In this document: positions 36,471 to 44,265 of the stretch, piece by piece | Position numbering within the stretch: position 1 is the stretch's first letter | Layout of the letters: the number at the start of each line of letters is the position of its first letter | NCBI RefSeq assembly: GCF_001984175.1 | Contig: NZ_MTQP01000064.1 | Location: 1-64,000, forward strand | Reading direction: 5' to 3' | Origin: Saccharothrix sp. ALI-22-I | GTDB lineage: Bacteria; Actinomycetota; Actinomycetes; Mycobacteriales; Pseudonocardiaceae | DNA: 64,000 bases | Position numbers and translations under genes: made by a program | Notes under the pieces: generated by a model | Told to the model about the DNA's origin: nothing | The model's database searches: none | The model's input: only the letters and a program-made list of their open reading frames with translations

Positions 36471-36749
36471 TCACCCGCCGGTGAACAGGCCCGCGATCCA
36501 CGAGCCGATGTTGGCACCCGCGTTCGTGGTCACGGCCAGTCCGATGATCGCCAACGCGATGATGACGCCGCCGAGGCGTCGCATGACCCCGGCGTTGTCC
36601 CCCTTGCCGCCGCCCAGCCAGAGCAGCAGGAGGGCGACTGTGAGCAAGAGGAGGGGAACCAGGTTGTCGAGGATCCACTGGCGCACCCCACCTGTGCCCA
36701 GGGCGGGCGGCTGCTGCTGGGCGAGTGTTACCAGGGTCATGGCGGTCAT
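36471..36749 (-). CDS. Small two-helix membrane protein, VirB2/TrbC pilin-like
   Basis: 92 aa with two hydrophobic helices (residues about 26-46 and 57-78) joined by a short basic/Gly loop (GGGKGDNAGVMRR), the classic shape of VirB2/TrbC pilins or TcpD-type subunits. The short N-terminus lacks a clear signal cleavage site. ATG 36749 has AGGAG 6 nt upstream. It is the first gene of the leftward cluster, so the promoter should lie within 36750-37130. Confidence 0.75.
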   Translation of the reverse strand: MTAMTLVTLAQQQPPALGTGGVRQWILDNLVPLLLLTVALLLLWLGGGKGDNAGVMRRLGGVIIALAIIGLAVTTNAGANIGSWIAGLFTGG

Positions 36750-37132
36750 CTCGTACTCCTGAGTACGCAGGACTTCGCCGGGCGAGCCGAGGGGTGCCCG
36801 TCCGGTTGGTGCGCTATCGAGTAGAACACGTCTTGGTCACCAGGTGTGTCGGCCGGCTAGCCATGGGTAGATCAATAACCATTCCCCTGCGAGTCGATTA
36901 CGTCTAATCTGGCCACAGACATCATGGTTGGGGCGGAGCCGGTGGAGAACCGACCTCCTCGGATTCTCCCGATTGCCGAGATAGTTCACCCGACTGCGAA
37001 CCCCCTGGTCACGCACCGTGTGCACGACCTCCAGCTCTCTGTCCGCCCGCCATTCCGACTAACCCATCCGGCCGAGCGGCAGGCACCCGAATGGTCCGCA
37101 CACCGGAATGACGACGCCGAGGAGGCTCGCCG
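36750..37132. promoter_or_regulatory. Divergent control region of the T4SS-like cluster
   Basis: This 383-nt gap separates the VirB2-like gene (left) from the ribbon-helix-helix gene (right). At 36752-36767 the palindrome CGTACTC-CT-GAGTACG overlaps the VirB2-like SD. The middle (about 36860-36910) is AT-rich, with AGATCAATAACCATT, and is the likely promoter zone. Another loose inverted repeat (GGAGAA/TTCTCC) lies near 36944-36969. No RNA gene was recognised. Confidence 0.5.
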
Positions 37133-37477
37133 ATGACCCAGCCGCCCGAGGCCGTGCCCGATCCAGCCGCCGGAGTGAACGAAATCACCGTCTCCGTGGC
37201 CGTCTCGGGCAGTGATCAGGTTACCGGGCAGGACCGGCAAACCGGGCGGCGGGTGCAGCGGACGGTCAACTTCGACCAGGACGTGCTGGAGCGGGCACGG
37301 GCGGCGGCCACCTACCTGGCGGCGTACGAGGCGGAAGCCGACGTGCGCAGCCTGGCCGACATCGTCAACCCCGCCGTGGCGGCCTACGTGGCCGAACTCG
37401 AACGCCGCTACAACGGCGGCGAAGCCTTCCGCCCCGTCCTCCGCATGCCCCCCGGCCGCCCCTCCCGCCGCACCTGA
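37133..37477 (+). CDS. Ribbon-helix-helix-type DNA-binding protein (partition/ParB-like C-terminus)
   Basis: 114 aa. A flexible N-terminus precedes RRVQRTVNFDQDVLERARAA, the strand and first helix of a ribbon-helix-helix fold. SLADIVNPAVAAYVAELERR and YNGGEAF follow, a pattern seen in actinomycete plasmid partition or copy-control proteins. GGAGG lies 8 nt before the ATG. It is divergent from the T4SS-like operon and could repress it or bind the control region. A plasmid ancestry for the cluster is an inference from this protein. Confidence 0.7.
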   Translation: MTQPPEAVPDPAAGVNEITVSVAVSGSDQVTGQDRQTGRRVQRTVNFDQDVLERARAAATYLAAYEAEADVRSLADIVNPAVAAYVAELERRYNGGEAFRPVLRMPPGRPSRRT

Positions 37478-37545
37478 ACGCAGAACTCACCCGCTCCGAA
37501 CGCAGGACCCCGAGTTCAACGCTCAGGACGGGTGCGGAAGCACGG

Positions 37546-37587
37546 AAGGGGTCCCTTGCCACCCCCCAGGCGCGGAAGGGACCCCTT
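37546..37587. terminator. Hairpin downstream of the ribbon-helix-helix gene
   Basis: AAGGGGTCCCTT (37546-37557) and AAGGGACCCCTT (37576-37587) form a 12-bp stem with an 18-nt loop, followed by TGG. It serves the + strand gene ending at 37477 and also the leftward fragment ending at 37600. Confidence 0.65.
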
Positions 37588-37599
37588 TGGCGTGACGGG

Positions 37600-37800
37600 T
37601 CAGCTGGAGCCGGAGATCCGCCAGAAGCCGCCGGTCGGCAGGGTGTCCGGGCCGACCGGGCCCTTGTTCCAGAAGTAGTCGTCGAAGTTGGCCTGCCAGC
37701 CGCTGCCGATCGAGCCCGTGGTCGCCCACCGCACCGACGCGGGCTGGGTGTCGATCGACGCCTGCGCCCACGCGTCACGGACCTTGATACCGCGAACCAC
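37600..37800 (-). pseudogene. C-terminal remnant of a larger protein (DUF6345-like?)
   Basis: A 66-codon frame whose product (AWAQASIDTQPASVRWATTG, then NFDDYFWNKGPVGPD and a final GFWRISGS) reads like the end of a larger secreted or enzymatic protein. From memory it resembles the C-terminus of DUF6345 proteins. There is no SD, and the preceding DNA (37801-37945) continues without an open frame. It is probably a degraded gene. The 37801-37945 stretch otherwise holds only repeated CCGGGCGAAT-type words. Confidence 0.4.
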
Positions 37801-37945
37801 TCGAACGGCCTCACTTGTGTAACGCCGTTGGCGCGCAAGGGATGTACAGGCGGACCAGTAGGTCGACGGCCGTCACGGTGGGCCGGGTGAATCCCGGGGC
37901 AGGCGAATTCCAAGCCGGGCGAATCCCGGCCGGGCGAATCAGGGC

Positions 37946-38347
37946 GGATGAGTCGGCATGTAAGCCGGATTCTGTTCCCGGGCGCCTCGCGGCGGTCCCG
38001 TTCGGCGGCCATCCATCTCGGCCTGCCGTTGCCGACAGGCTCTTGCGGCCTACCCGCAGGCATCGGGCGGGCAGCCCTCGAACGCCTGCGCAGGTGCCCT
38101 GGGGCACCCTCTTGGCCTTGCTCCGGGTGGGGTTTACCTAGCCGTTCCCGTCACCGGGAACGCTGGTGGTCTCTTACACCACCGTTTCACCCTTACCCCG
38201 GCTCGCGCCGAGGCGGTCTGTTCTCTGTGGCACTGTCCCGAGGGTCGCCCCTGGTTGCCGTTGGCAACCACCCTGCCCTGTGGAGTCCGGACTTTCCTCG
38301 GCGACGGACGTGAATCCGTCGACGCGGCCGCCCTGCCGACTCATCCG
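37946..38347 (-). ncRNA. rnpB: RNase P RNA, bacterial type A
   Basis: About 402 nt, read leftward. The ends pair as P1 (GGATGAGTCGG at the left, CCGACTCATCC at the right). The universally conserved P4 core is visible on the + strand as its complement: GGAGTCCGGACTTTCCTC at 38282-38299 and TAAGCCGGATTCTGTT at 37961-37976. It is the catalytic RNA that trims 5' leaders from tRNA precursors. End positions are accurate to a few bases. Confidence 0.95.
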
Positions 38348-38509
38348 CGCCACCAGGATACCGACGTGTTCCCAGGCTGTGGAACCAGGTGGGGGAAACC
38401 TTGTCGTGATGTGGACTTGCTGCTCTACTCGAAACCATGGCAGGAATCGGGGGACTCACCCGCCGTCGGCACGTGGACTTCGGTCGCACCGCCGCCGCGA
38501 TCTGTCACG

Positions 38510-38558
38510 GCTGACACTTTCACCTCGTACTCCGAGCCTTTTCCCGAAAGGTGTCAGC
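38510..38558 (+). promoter_or_regulatory. Long inverted repeat covering the RBS of the FMN reductase gene
   Basis: GCTGACACTTTC (38510-38521) pairs with GAAAGGTGTCAGC (38546-38558), with one bulged G. The right arm contains GAAAGG, the only candidate SD before ATG 38564. A folded leader would hide it, so translation could be switched. The remainder of 38348-38509 shows no gene. Confidence 0.5.
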
Positions 38559-38563
38559 GATCC

Positions 38564-39121
38564 ATGTCGTCCATTCTGCTGATTTCCGGCGGCCCCTCCC
38601 CGACCGCCCGGACCGGTGTCGTCGTCTCGCACGTCGACGGGCTGCTGCGCGAGGCCGGTTACGGCGTCCGGACCCTGCACGTCCGCCAACTGCCGACGTT
38701 GCCGCTGCTCACCGAGGACCTGCGGGACCCGGAGATCGGTGACGCGGTCGCGGCCGTACTGCGCGCGGACGGCATCGTCGTGGCCAGCCCGGTCTACCGC
38801 GCGGCCTACAGCGGGCTCGTGAAAGCGCTGTTGGACATGTTGCCGAAGAAGGCATTGCGCGGCCGGGTGATCCTGCCCCTGGCCACCGGCGGCAGCCAGG
38901 GATTCCTCGTCGCGATGGACTACGCGCTGAACCCGCTGCTCGCGGGCAAAGGCGCGGATTCGGTACTCCGCGGTGAATTCGTGCTCGACTCGGACATCGA
39001 CGGCGGGACCATCGCGCCGAAAGCCGCCGAAGCGATTCGCGGCGCGGTGGACCGGTTCACGCCGGCCGTCGAGGAGGCCCGGTTCCGGCGTGAGCGGACC
39101 CGGCTGCGGCCCGCCGGCTAG
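38564..39121 (+). CDS. NADPH-dependent FMN reductase (SsuE-like)
   Basis: A 185-aa flavodoxin-fold reductase. The flavin phosphate loop is SGGPSPTARTG, VASPVYRAAYSGLVKALLD is the SsuE/MsuE signature and LPLATGGSQGFL follows. It supplies reduced FMN to a monooxygenase. No ssuD or sulfonate transport genes are nearby, so the partner is unknown. The SD lies in an inverted repeat. The stop codon overlaps the stop of the convergent RNase H gene (CTAG). Confidence 0.88.
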   Translation: MSSILLISGGPSPTARTGVVVSHVDGLLREAGYGVRTLHVRQLPTLPLLTEDLRDPEIGDAVAAVLRADGIVVASPVYRAAYSGLVKALLDMLPKKALRGRVILPLATGGSQGFLVAMDYALNPLLAGKGADSVLRGEFVLDSDIDGGTIAPKAAEAIRGAVDRFTPAVEEARFRRERTRLRPAG

Positions 39122-40227
39122 CCGAGGTGCGAGGTGTCGTTGATCAGCCGCACGGAGGCGTGGCCGTCGGGGTAGAACTCGACCACCGACAGCGACGCGA
39201 GGTCGAGGTGCAGCCGGAACAGCAGTGACGGGCCGACGTCCAGGGCCATCCGCAGCAGCGACTTGATCGGCGTGACGTGGCTGACCACGACGACGTTCGC
39301 GCCGCCGAAGCGGGAGACGATGGCGTTGCGCGCCCGCCGCACCCGGTGGTGCACCTGGTCGAAGCTCTCACCGCCCGGCGCGGGCACGGACGGGTCGCCG
39401 AGCCACCGCCGGTGCACGTCGGGGTCCCGTTCGGCGGCCTCGGTGAAGGTCAGCCCCTCCCACGCGCCGAAATCGGTCTCGATCAGGTCGTCGTTCGACG
39501 AGAGTTCGGCGCCGGTGGCCGCCGCGACCGCACGCGCCGTCTCCTGGGTCCGCCCCAACGGCGAGGACACCACGGCGGTCAGGCCCTCGATCTTGGCCAG
39601 CCGGCGTGCCGCAGCCTCGGCCTGTCCCCGTCCGGCCTCGGTCAACGGCGGGTTGCCGCGCCCGGAGTACTTGCGACCGACCGACAGCGCGGTCTGCCCG
39701 TGCCGCAGCAGGTAGAGCCGGGTCGGTTCGCCGACCGCGCCCGTCCACGACGTGGGTGACGTGGTCGCCGCGTCCGGCTGCTGCGGCTCCGGCCGCGCCG
39801 GCTTGTCCTTGTCCGCCCTTTCCACGCCCGCCTGGTCGTCCATCGCCTGGTTCGCCAGCCGGTCCGCGCGCTGGTTGCGCTCGCGCGGGATCCACTCGTA
39901 GCTCACCCGGTCGAACGCCCGCGCCAGCTCACGGGCCTGCGCGACGAGCGGCTGCATCGACGGGTGCTTGACCTTCCACCGGCCGGACATCTGCTCGACC
40001 ACCAGCTTGGAGTCCATCCGCACGTCCACGACGGACGCGCCGACCTCCGCCGCCGCACGCAGCCCGGCGAGCAGCCCCTGGTACTCGGCGACGTTGTTGG
40101 TGGCGATGCCGATGCCGCCGAAGCGCTCGGCCAGCACCCCACCGGACGCGTCGAGCACCACGGCCCCGTACCCGGCCGGGCCGGGGTTGCCGCGTGAGCC
40201 GCCGTCGGCCTCGACGACGACCTTCAC
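39118..40227 (-). CDS. Bifunctional RNase H / acid phosphatase (Rv2228c type)
   Basis: 369 aa. Residues 1-135 are RNase HI: EADGGSRGNPGPAGYG, VAEYQGLLAGL and VRMDSKLVVEQM carry the D-E-D catalytic set, and ERNQRADRLANQA follows. After a 40-residue linker, residues about 175-369 are a histidine phosphatase with LRHGQT and the second His in VSHVTP. The fusion is characteristic of actinobacteria; the phosphatase half is linked to cobalamin (alpha-ribazole phosphate) metabolism. GTG 40227 overlaps the stop of the zinc-ribbon gene by 4 nt. Confidence 0.93.
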   Translation of the reverse strand: MKVVVEADGGSRGNPGPAGYGAVVLDASGGVLAERFGGIGIATNNVAEYQGLLAGLRAAAEVGASVVDVRMDSKLVVEQMSGRWKVKHPSMQPLVAQARELARAFDRVSYEWIPRERNQRADRLANQAMDDQAGVERADKDKPARPEPQQPDAATTSPTSWTGAVGEPTRLYLLRHGQTALSVGRKYSGRGNPPLTEAGRGQAEAAARRLAKIEGLTAVVSSPLGRTQETARAVAAATGAELSSNDDLIETDFGAWEGLTFTEAAERDPDVHRRWLGDPSVPAPGGESFDQVHHRVRRARNAIVSRFGGANVVVVSHVTPIKSLLRMALDVGPSLLFRLHLDLASLSVVEFYPDGHASVRLINDTSHLG

Positions 40228-40961
40228 AGACCCGATTCCCCGGTGCGCACCATGATCGCGTCGCACTCCTCGCACTGGACGACCTCGTCCGCCGGCGAGT
40301 CCTTGACCTGGGCGAACGCGTGGCGGTCCAGCTCGATCCGGCACGCGCCGCAGCGCCGCGACTGGAGCAGTGCCGCGCCGATGCCCTTGTGCGTGCGCAC
40401 CCGGTCGTACAGCGCCAGCAGCGGCACCGGGAACTGGGTGACCATGAGCTTGCGGTCGGCGGTGCGCTTGGTCTCGGTCGACTCCAGGTCGGCCAGCGCG
40501 CTGTCCCGGCGACGTGCCGCGTCGGACAGCGCCTCCTGAGCCTTGTCCAGCGAGACCCGGGCGTGCTGGATGTCGGCCTCGACGGCCTCGCGGCGTTCCA
40601 TCAGCTCCAGCAGGTCGTCCTCCAGCGCGGCGCGGCGGCGGCCGAGGGTGGCCAGCTCGTGCTCCAGGTCGGTGAGCTGCTTGGCGCCCACGGAGCCCGC
40701 CTGCAGCAGCTTGCGGTCGCGCTCCTCGCGGGCGCGGACCTGGTCGATCTCGGTCTCCTGTCGCTTGACCTCGCGGTTGAGGTCGCCCAGGGTCGTCTCG
40801 ATCGTGGTCAGCGCGTCCTGCTTGGCGCGGAACTGCTTCTCCGCCTCGGCGATCTCCGCGATCTCGGGCAGCGTGCGGCGCCGATGGGTGACGCGCGACA
40901 GTTCGGCGTCGACCTTCGCGAGGTCGAGCAGCCTGCGCTGCACGGCGGGATCGGCTTTCAC
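40224..40961 (-). CDS. Coiled-coil zinc-ribbon protein (DUF164/Rv2229c family)
   Basis: 245 aa. Most of the protein (residues about 5-185) is a long antiparallel coiled coil. The C-terminus is a C4 zinc ribbon, CGACR and CEECDAIM. Related proteins are thought to bind nucleic acid, but no function is firmly known to me. GTG 40961 with GGAGG 9 nt upstream overlaps the Nif3 stop by 4 nt, so it sits in a tightly coupled operon. Confidence 0.9.
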   Translation of the reverse strand: MKADPAVQRRLLDLAKVDAELSRVTHRRRTLPEIAEIAEAEKQFRAKQDALTTIETTLGDLNREVKRQETEIDQVRAREERDRKLLQAGSVGAKQLTDLEHELATLGRRRAALEDDLLELMERREAVEADIQHARVSLDKAQEALSDAARRRDSALADLESTETKRTADRKLMVTQFPVPLLALYDRVRTHKGIGAALLQSRRCGACRIELDRHAFAQVKDSPADEVVQCEECDAIMVRTGESGL

Positions 40962-41836
40962 TGGGATGATCCTCCTGTTCGGCTCGTCACGCCGACGGTC
41001 CACGGGTCGGTCCGGCGGGTCGAGACGAGGACTTCGACCGTACCGCCGAACGTGGTGCGCACGACGTGCGCCGCCTGCGCGCACCACGGCCATTCACTGG
41101 CCCAGTGCGCCACGTCGACCAGCGCCGGACCGCCCGCGGCCAGGTGCTCGCCCGCCGGGTGGTGGCGCAGGTCCGCGGTGACGTAGGCGTCCACGCCGGC
41201 GCGGGTCGCGGCGGACAGGTAGCTGTCGCCCGCGCCACCGCACACCGCGACCCGCTGGACGGGCCGGTCCGGGTCGCCGGCCGCGCGCACGCCCCACGCC
41301 GTCTCGGGCAGGGCGTCGGCGACGCGCCGGGCGAATTCGCGCAGCGGTTCGGGCCGGTCCAGCTCGCCGATCCGGCCGGTGCCGGTGTACGACGGCAGTT
41401 CGACGGTCTCCGGGCTGCCGGCGTCCGGTTCGTACGCGGGCACGAGCGGGCCGGTGACCCGCAGGCCGAGGGCCTCGGCCAGGGCGTCCGAGACGCCGGG
41501 GTTGGCCACGTCGGCGTTGGTGTGGGCGGTGTAGAGCGCGACGCCCGACCGGATGAGCCGGTGGACCAGCGCGCCCTTCGGGTCGTCGGCGGGCACGCCG
41601 GTGACGCCGCGCAGCATCAGCGGGTGGTGCGCCACCAGCAGTTGCGCACCGACCTCCAGTGCTTCGTCCACTGTGGACTCGACCGGGTCGACGCAGAACA
41701 GCACCTTGGACACCGGTTCGGCGCGGTCGCCGCAGACGAGGCCGACGGCGTCCCAGGACTCCGCGGTCGCGGGCGGGTAGGCGGCCTCCAGGGCGGCCAG
41801 CACGTCGCCCAGCGTGGTCGACGGAACCCCGGTCAC
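40958..41836 (-). CDS. Nif3-like dinuclear metal-centre protein
   Basis: 292 aa, member of the Nif3/YbgI hexameric family. Metal-binding blocks are ESWDAVGLVCGD, LLVAHHPLMLRGV, YTAHTNADVA and, near the end, VDVAHWASEWPW. A central insertion domain (about residues 120-200) is as in other actinobacterial members. Proposed roles include GTP cyclohydrolase-type hydrolase activity; the cellular role is open. It overlaps cobC by 4 nt (GTGA). Confidence 0.92.
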   Translation of the reverse strand: MTGVPSTTLGDVLAALEAAYPPATAESWDAVGLVCGDRAEPVSKVLFCVDPVESTVDEALEVGAQLLVAHHPLMLRGVTGVPADDPKGALVHRLIRSGVALYTAHTNADVANPGVSDALAEALGLRVTGPLVPAYEPDAGSPETVELPSYTGTGRIGELDRPEPLREFARRVADALPETAWGVRAAGDPDRPVQRVAVCGGAGDSYLSAATRAGVDAYVTADLRHHPAGEHLAAGGPALVDVAHWASEWPWCAQAAHVVRTTFGGTVEVLVSTRRTDPWTVGVTSRTGGSSQ

Positions 41837-42876
41837 CGGTCCTCCAACACGACTCGCAGCGCGTCCACCAGCACAGCGAACTCCTCCGGCGCGCGGACCG
41901 CGACCCGCAGGTGGTCGGCGGTCAGGCCGGGGAACGTGTCGCCCCGCCGCACCGCGATCCCCTTGTCCCGCAACGCCTGCCGCACCCGTTCACCCTCCGG
42001 CACGCGCAGCAGCACGAACGGCGCGTCCGGCGGCACGACCACCAGATCACCCAACCGTGCGACGGCGAGCGAGGTGTGTTCGCGCGCCTCCCAGGCGAAC
42101 GCCTCGGCCTCCGTCACGGCCGACGGCTCGCAGCACGCCGTGACGGCCTCCAGCACCAGGCTGCTCACCGGCCACTGCGGACGGGGCAGCGCCAGCCGGG
42201 CCAGCAGCTCCGGCGCGCCGAGCAGGTAGCCGGCGCGCAGACCCGCCAGGCCCCACGTCTTGGTCAGGCTGCGCAGCACCAGCAGTCCGGGCACGTCGGC
42301 GCGTCCGGCCAGCGACTCCGGCTCGCCGGGGATGGCGTCGGCGAACGCCTCGTCCACCACCAGCACCCGGCCGGGCCGGCTCAGCGAGGCGACGACCTCC
42401 GCCGGGTGCAGCACGGACGTCGGGTTGGTCGGGTTGCCCAGCACCACCAGGTCGGCCTCGTCGGGCACCAGGTCGGGCCGCAGCGTGTAGCCGTTCTCGG
42501 GCCACAGCTGCACCCGCTGCACGGGCACGCCCGCGTCCCGCAGCGCGACCTCGGGCTCGGTGAACGACGGGTGCACCACGGCGGCCAGGCACGGGTGCAG
42601 GTTCGGCAGCAGCGCGAAGCCCTCCGCGGCGCCGTTGAGCACCAGGACCTCGTCGGCGGAACGGCCGTGCCTGGACGCGACGGCCTCGCGGGCGCGTTCG
42701 TCGGCGGCGGCGGCCGGGTAGGAGCCGAGGTGGTCCATCGCGGCGACCAGCCGGTCGCGCAGCCACGTGGGCGGCGCGGGCATCCGCACGTTCACCGCGA
42801 AGTCCGCGAGTCCGGGCGCGGCGTCGACGTCCCCGTGGTGGCGCAGCAGCGCCCGGCCCGAATCCTGGCTGGTCAT
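41833..42876 (-). CDS. cobC: Aminotransferase-fold protein of the CobC family (Rv2231c-like)
   Basis: A 347-aa PLP enzyme of fold type I. Key blocks are NGAAEGFALLP, VVLGNPTNPTSVL, VLVVDEAFAD and the PLP lysine in RSLTKTWGLAGLRAGYL. In cobalamin synthesis CobC or CobD-type enzymes decarboxylate threonine phosphate to give aminopropanol phosphate; the M. tuberculosis neighbour Rv2231c is annotated cobC. A histidinol-phosphate aminotransferase role cannot be excluded. It is first of a five-protein overlap chain running to the RNase H gene. Confidence 0.87.
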   Translation of the reverse strand: MTSQDSGRALLRHHGDVDAAPGLADFAVNVRMPAPPTWLRDRLVAAMDHLGSYPAAAADERAREAVASRHGRSADEVLVLNGAAEGFALLPNLHPCLAAVVHPSFTEPEVALRDAGVPVQRVQLWPENGYTLRPDLVPDEADLVVLGNPTNPTSVLHPAEVVASLSRPGRVLVVDEAFADAIPGEPESLAGRADVPGLLVLRSLTKTWGLAGLRAGYLLGAPELLARLALPRPQWPVSSLVLEAVTACCEPSAVTEAEAFAWEAREHTSLAVARLGDLVVVPPDAPFVLLRVPEGERVRQALRDKGIAVRRGDTFPGLTADHLRVAVRAPEEFAVLVDALRVVLEDR

Positions 42877-42886
42877 CGCCGCGAGT

Positions 42887-43918
42887 CTAGGCGATCTGCG
42901 ACGCAGCCCAGTCCAGGTAGGCCCCCGGCAGCTCGCGCAGGATGCCCAGCGCCTCCGGCTCGGGCAGGTCCGGCAGCGCGCGCACCGCCTGCGAGGCCAA
43001 CGACGTGCAGTGGGCCAGCGTGTCGGCGACCATGCTGGTCTGCCGCAGCTCCGCCAGCAGCCCGGTCACCTCCGCGTCGGACAGCTCGCGGCCGCGTTCG
43101 GCCAGGAGCGTGCGCTGGTTCTCGGTCAACACCCGGAGCAGCGGGAACGTGTAGACGCCCTGGCGGATGTCGTTGCCGACCGGCTTGCCCAGCCGCTGCG
43201 CGGTGGACGCCAGGTCCAGCAGGTCGTCCAGGATCTGGAACATCAGCCCGAACAGCGCGCCGAAGCGGGCCATGGCGGTCGTGGTCGGCTCGTCCGCGTC
43301 GGCGCAGTGCGCGGCCAGCACGCAGCCGACCTCGAACAGCGCGCCGGTCTTCAGCTCGACGGACCGCAGCGCGTTGTCCGGGGTGCGGCGCACGTCGTAG
43401 AGGTCCATGACCTCCAGCACCTGGCCCTCGACCAGGTCGGTCACCGTCCGGGCGAGCCTGCTCGCGGCGAACGGCGAGATGTGCTCCAGCGCGGCCTGGT
43501 TGGCGCGGGCCAGCATGCTCGTGTTGACCGGGACGGCTCCGACCAGCACGGCCGGGCCGGGGCCCCAGTCGGCGTTGACCGTGCGCACGCCGCGGCGTTC
43601 CTCGGCGTTGTCCATCAGGTCGTCGTGCACGAGCGAGCCCGCGTGCAGCAGTTCGACGCACGCCGCGGCGGTGACGGCCTTGGCGCTGATGGTGCCCGAC
43701 ACGGCCAGCGAGCCGGACAGGACCAGCACCGAGCGCAGCCGCTTGCCGCCGGCCGCGGTGATGCGGCCGGAGAAGGTGTTCACGACCGGCAGTGACGACG
43801 ACGTCGCCAGGGCCCGGATCTCGTCCTCGACCTTCGGCAGCGCACGGGCGAGCGACGGCATGGTCGGCATGGTCGACTGCCCCGGATTCGACGACTTCGA
43901 CGACTTCACAGTGGACAC
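42887..43918 (-). CDS. Polyprenyl diphosphate synthase
   Basis: A 343-aa trans-isoprenyl synthase. The first aspartate motif is LVHDDLMDNAEERRG and the second is FQILDDLLDL; GGKRLRSVLVLSG is the usual lead-in. Residues before DDLMD (VELLHAGSLV) are small, which favours long-chain products such as those for menaquinone. It could be the GrcC/HepT-type enzyme, though no menaquinone genes are adjacent. GTG 43918 is chosen; ATG 43870 is nearer the conserved part. It lies 10 nt upstream of cobC. Confidence 0.9.
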   Translation of the reverse strand: MSTVKSSKSSNPGQSTMPTMPSLARALPKVEDEIRALATSSSLPVVNTFSGRITAAGGKRLRSVLVLSGSLAVSGTISAKAVTAAACVELLHAGSLVHDDLMDNAEERRGVRTVNADWGPGPAVLVGAVPVNTSMLARANQAALEHISPFAASRLARTVTDLVEGQVLEVMDLYDVRRTPDNALRSVELKTGALFEVGCVLAAHCADADEPTTTAMARFGALFGLMFQILDDLLDLASTAQRLGKPVGNDIRQGVYTFPLLRVLTENQRTLLAERGRELSDAEVTGLLAELRQTSMVADTLAHCTSLASQAVRALPDLPEPEALGILRELPGAYLDWAASQIA

Positions 43919-43994
43919 CCGGCGATCGTCTCCCGCCACACCTGAGAGCCCGCTGAGATCGCGCCGGAGCCGCACCGGGATCGCCGCCGACCGC

Positions 43995-44105
43995 CTACAC
44001 CATGGAACTGGCCATCGCGAAGAACACGATGACGAAGCTCACCACCAGGTGCGCGAGTGAGGGCAGCTCACACCGGCCCACCCGGCACAACGACGGCTCG
44101 TTCAC
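43995..44105 (-). CDS. Possible 36-aa small membrane protein
   Basis: A short frame starting at GTG 44105, with GGAAGG 10 nt upstream. The product has a polar start with two cysteines (CRVGRC), then one hydrophobic helix (LAHLVVSFVIVFFAMASSMV). It is short, but the RBS and clean single-span design are suggestive. It lies between the polyprenyl synthase and a membrane-anchored protein, all leftward. Confidence 0.35.
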   Translation of the reverse strand: MNEPSLCRVGRCELPSLAHLVVSFVIVFFAMASSMV

Positions 44106-44265
44106 CGGTCGCCCACCTTCCCTGGCCGCCACGGCCGGACGCGCCCCGACGCCACCCGCTCCGAATAGGACGGACGAACCCGGCGCACGACACATGTGCG
44201 AGTCATTCACATTCCTTCCCGACACATTCCCCACTGCATTGTCGTCGGAATTCCAGGCCTGTTCG

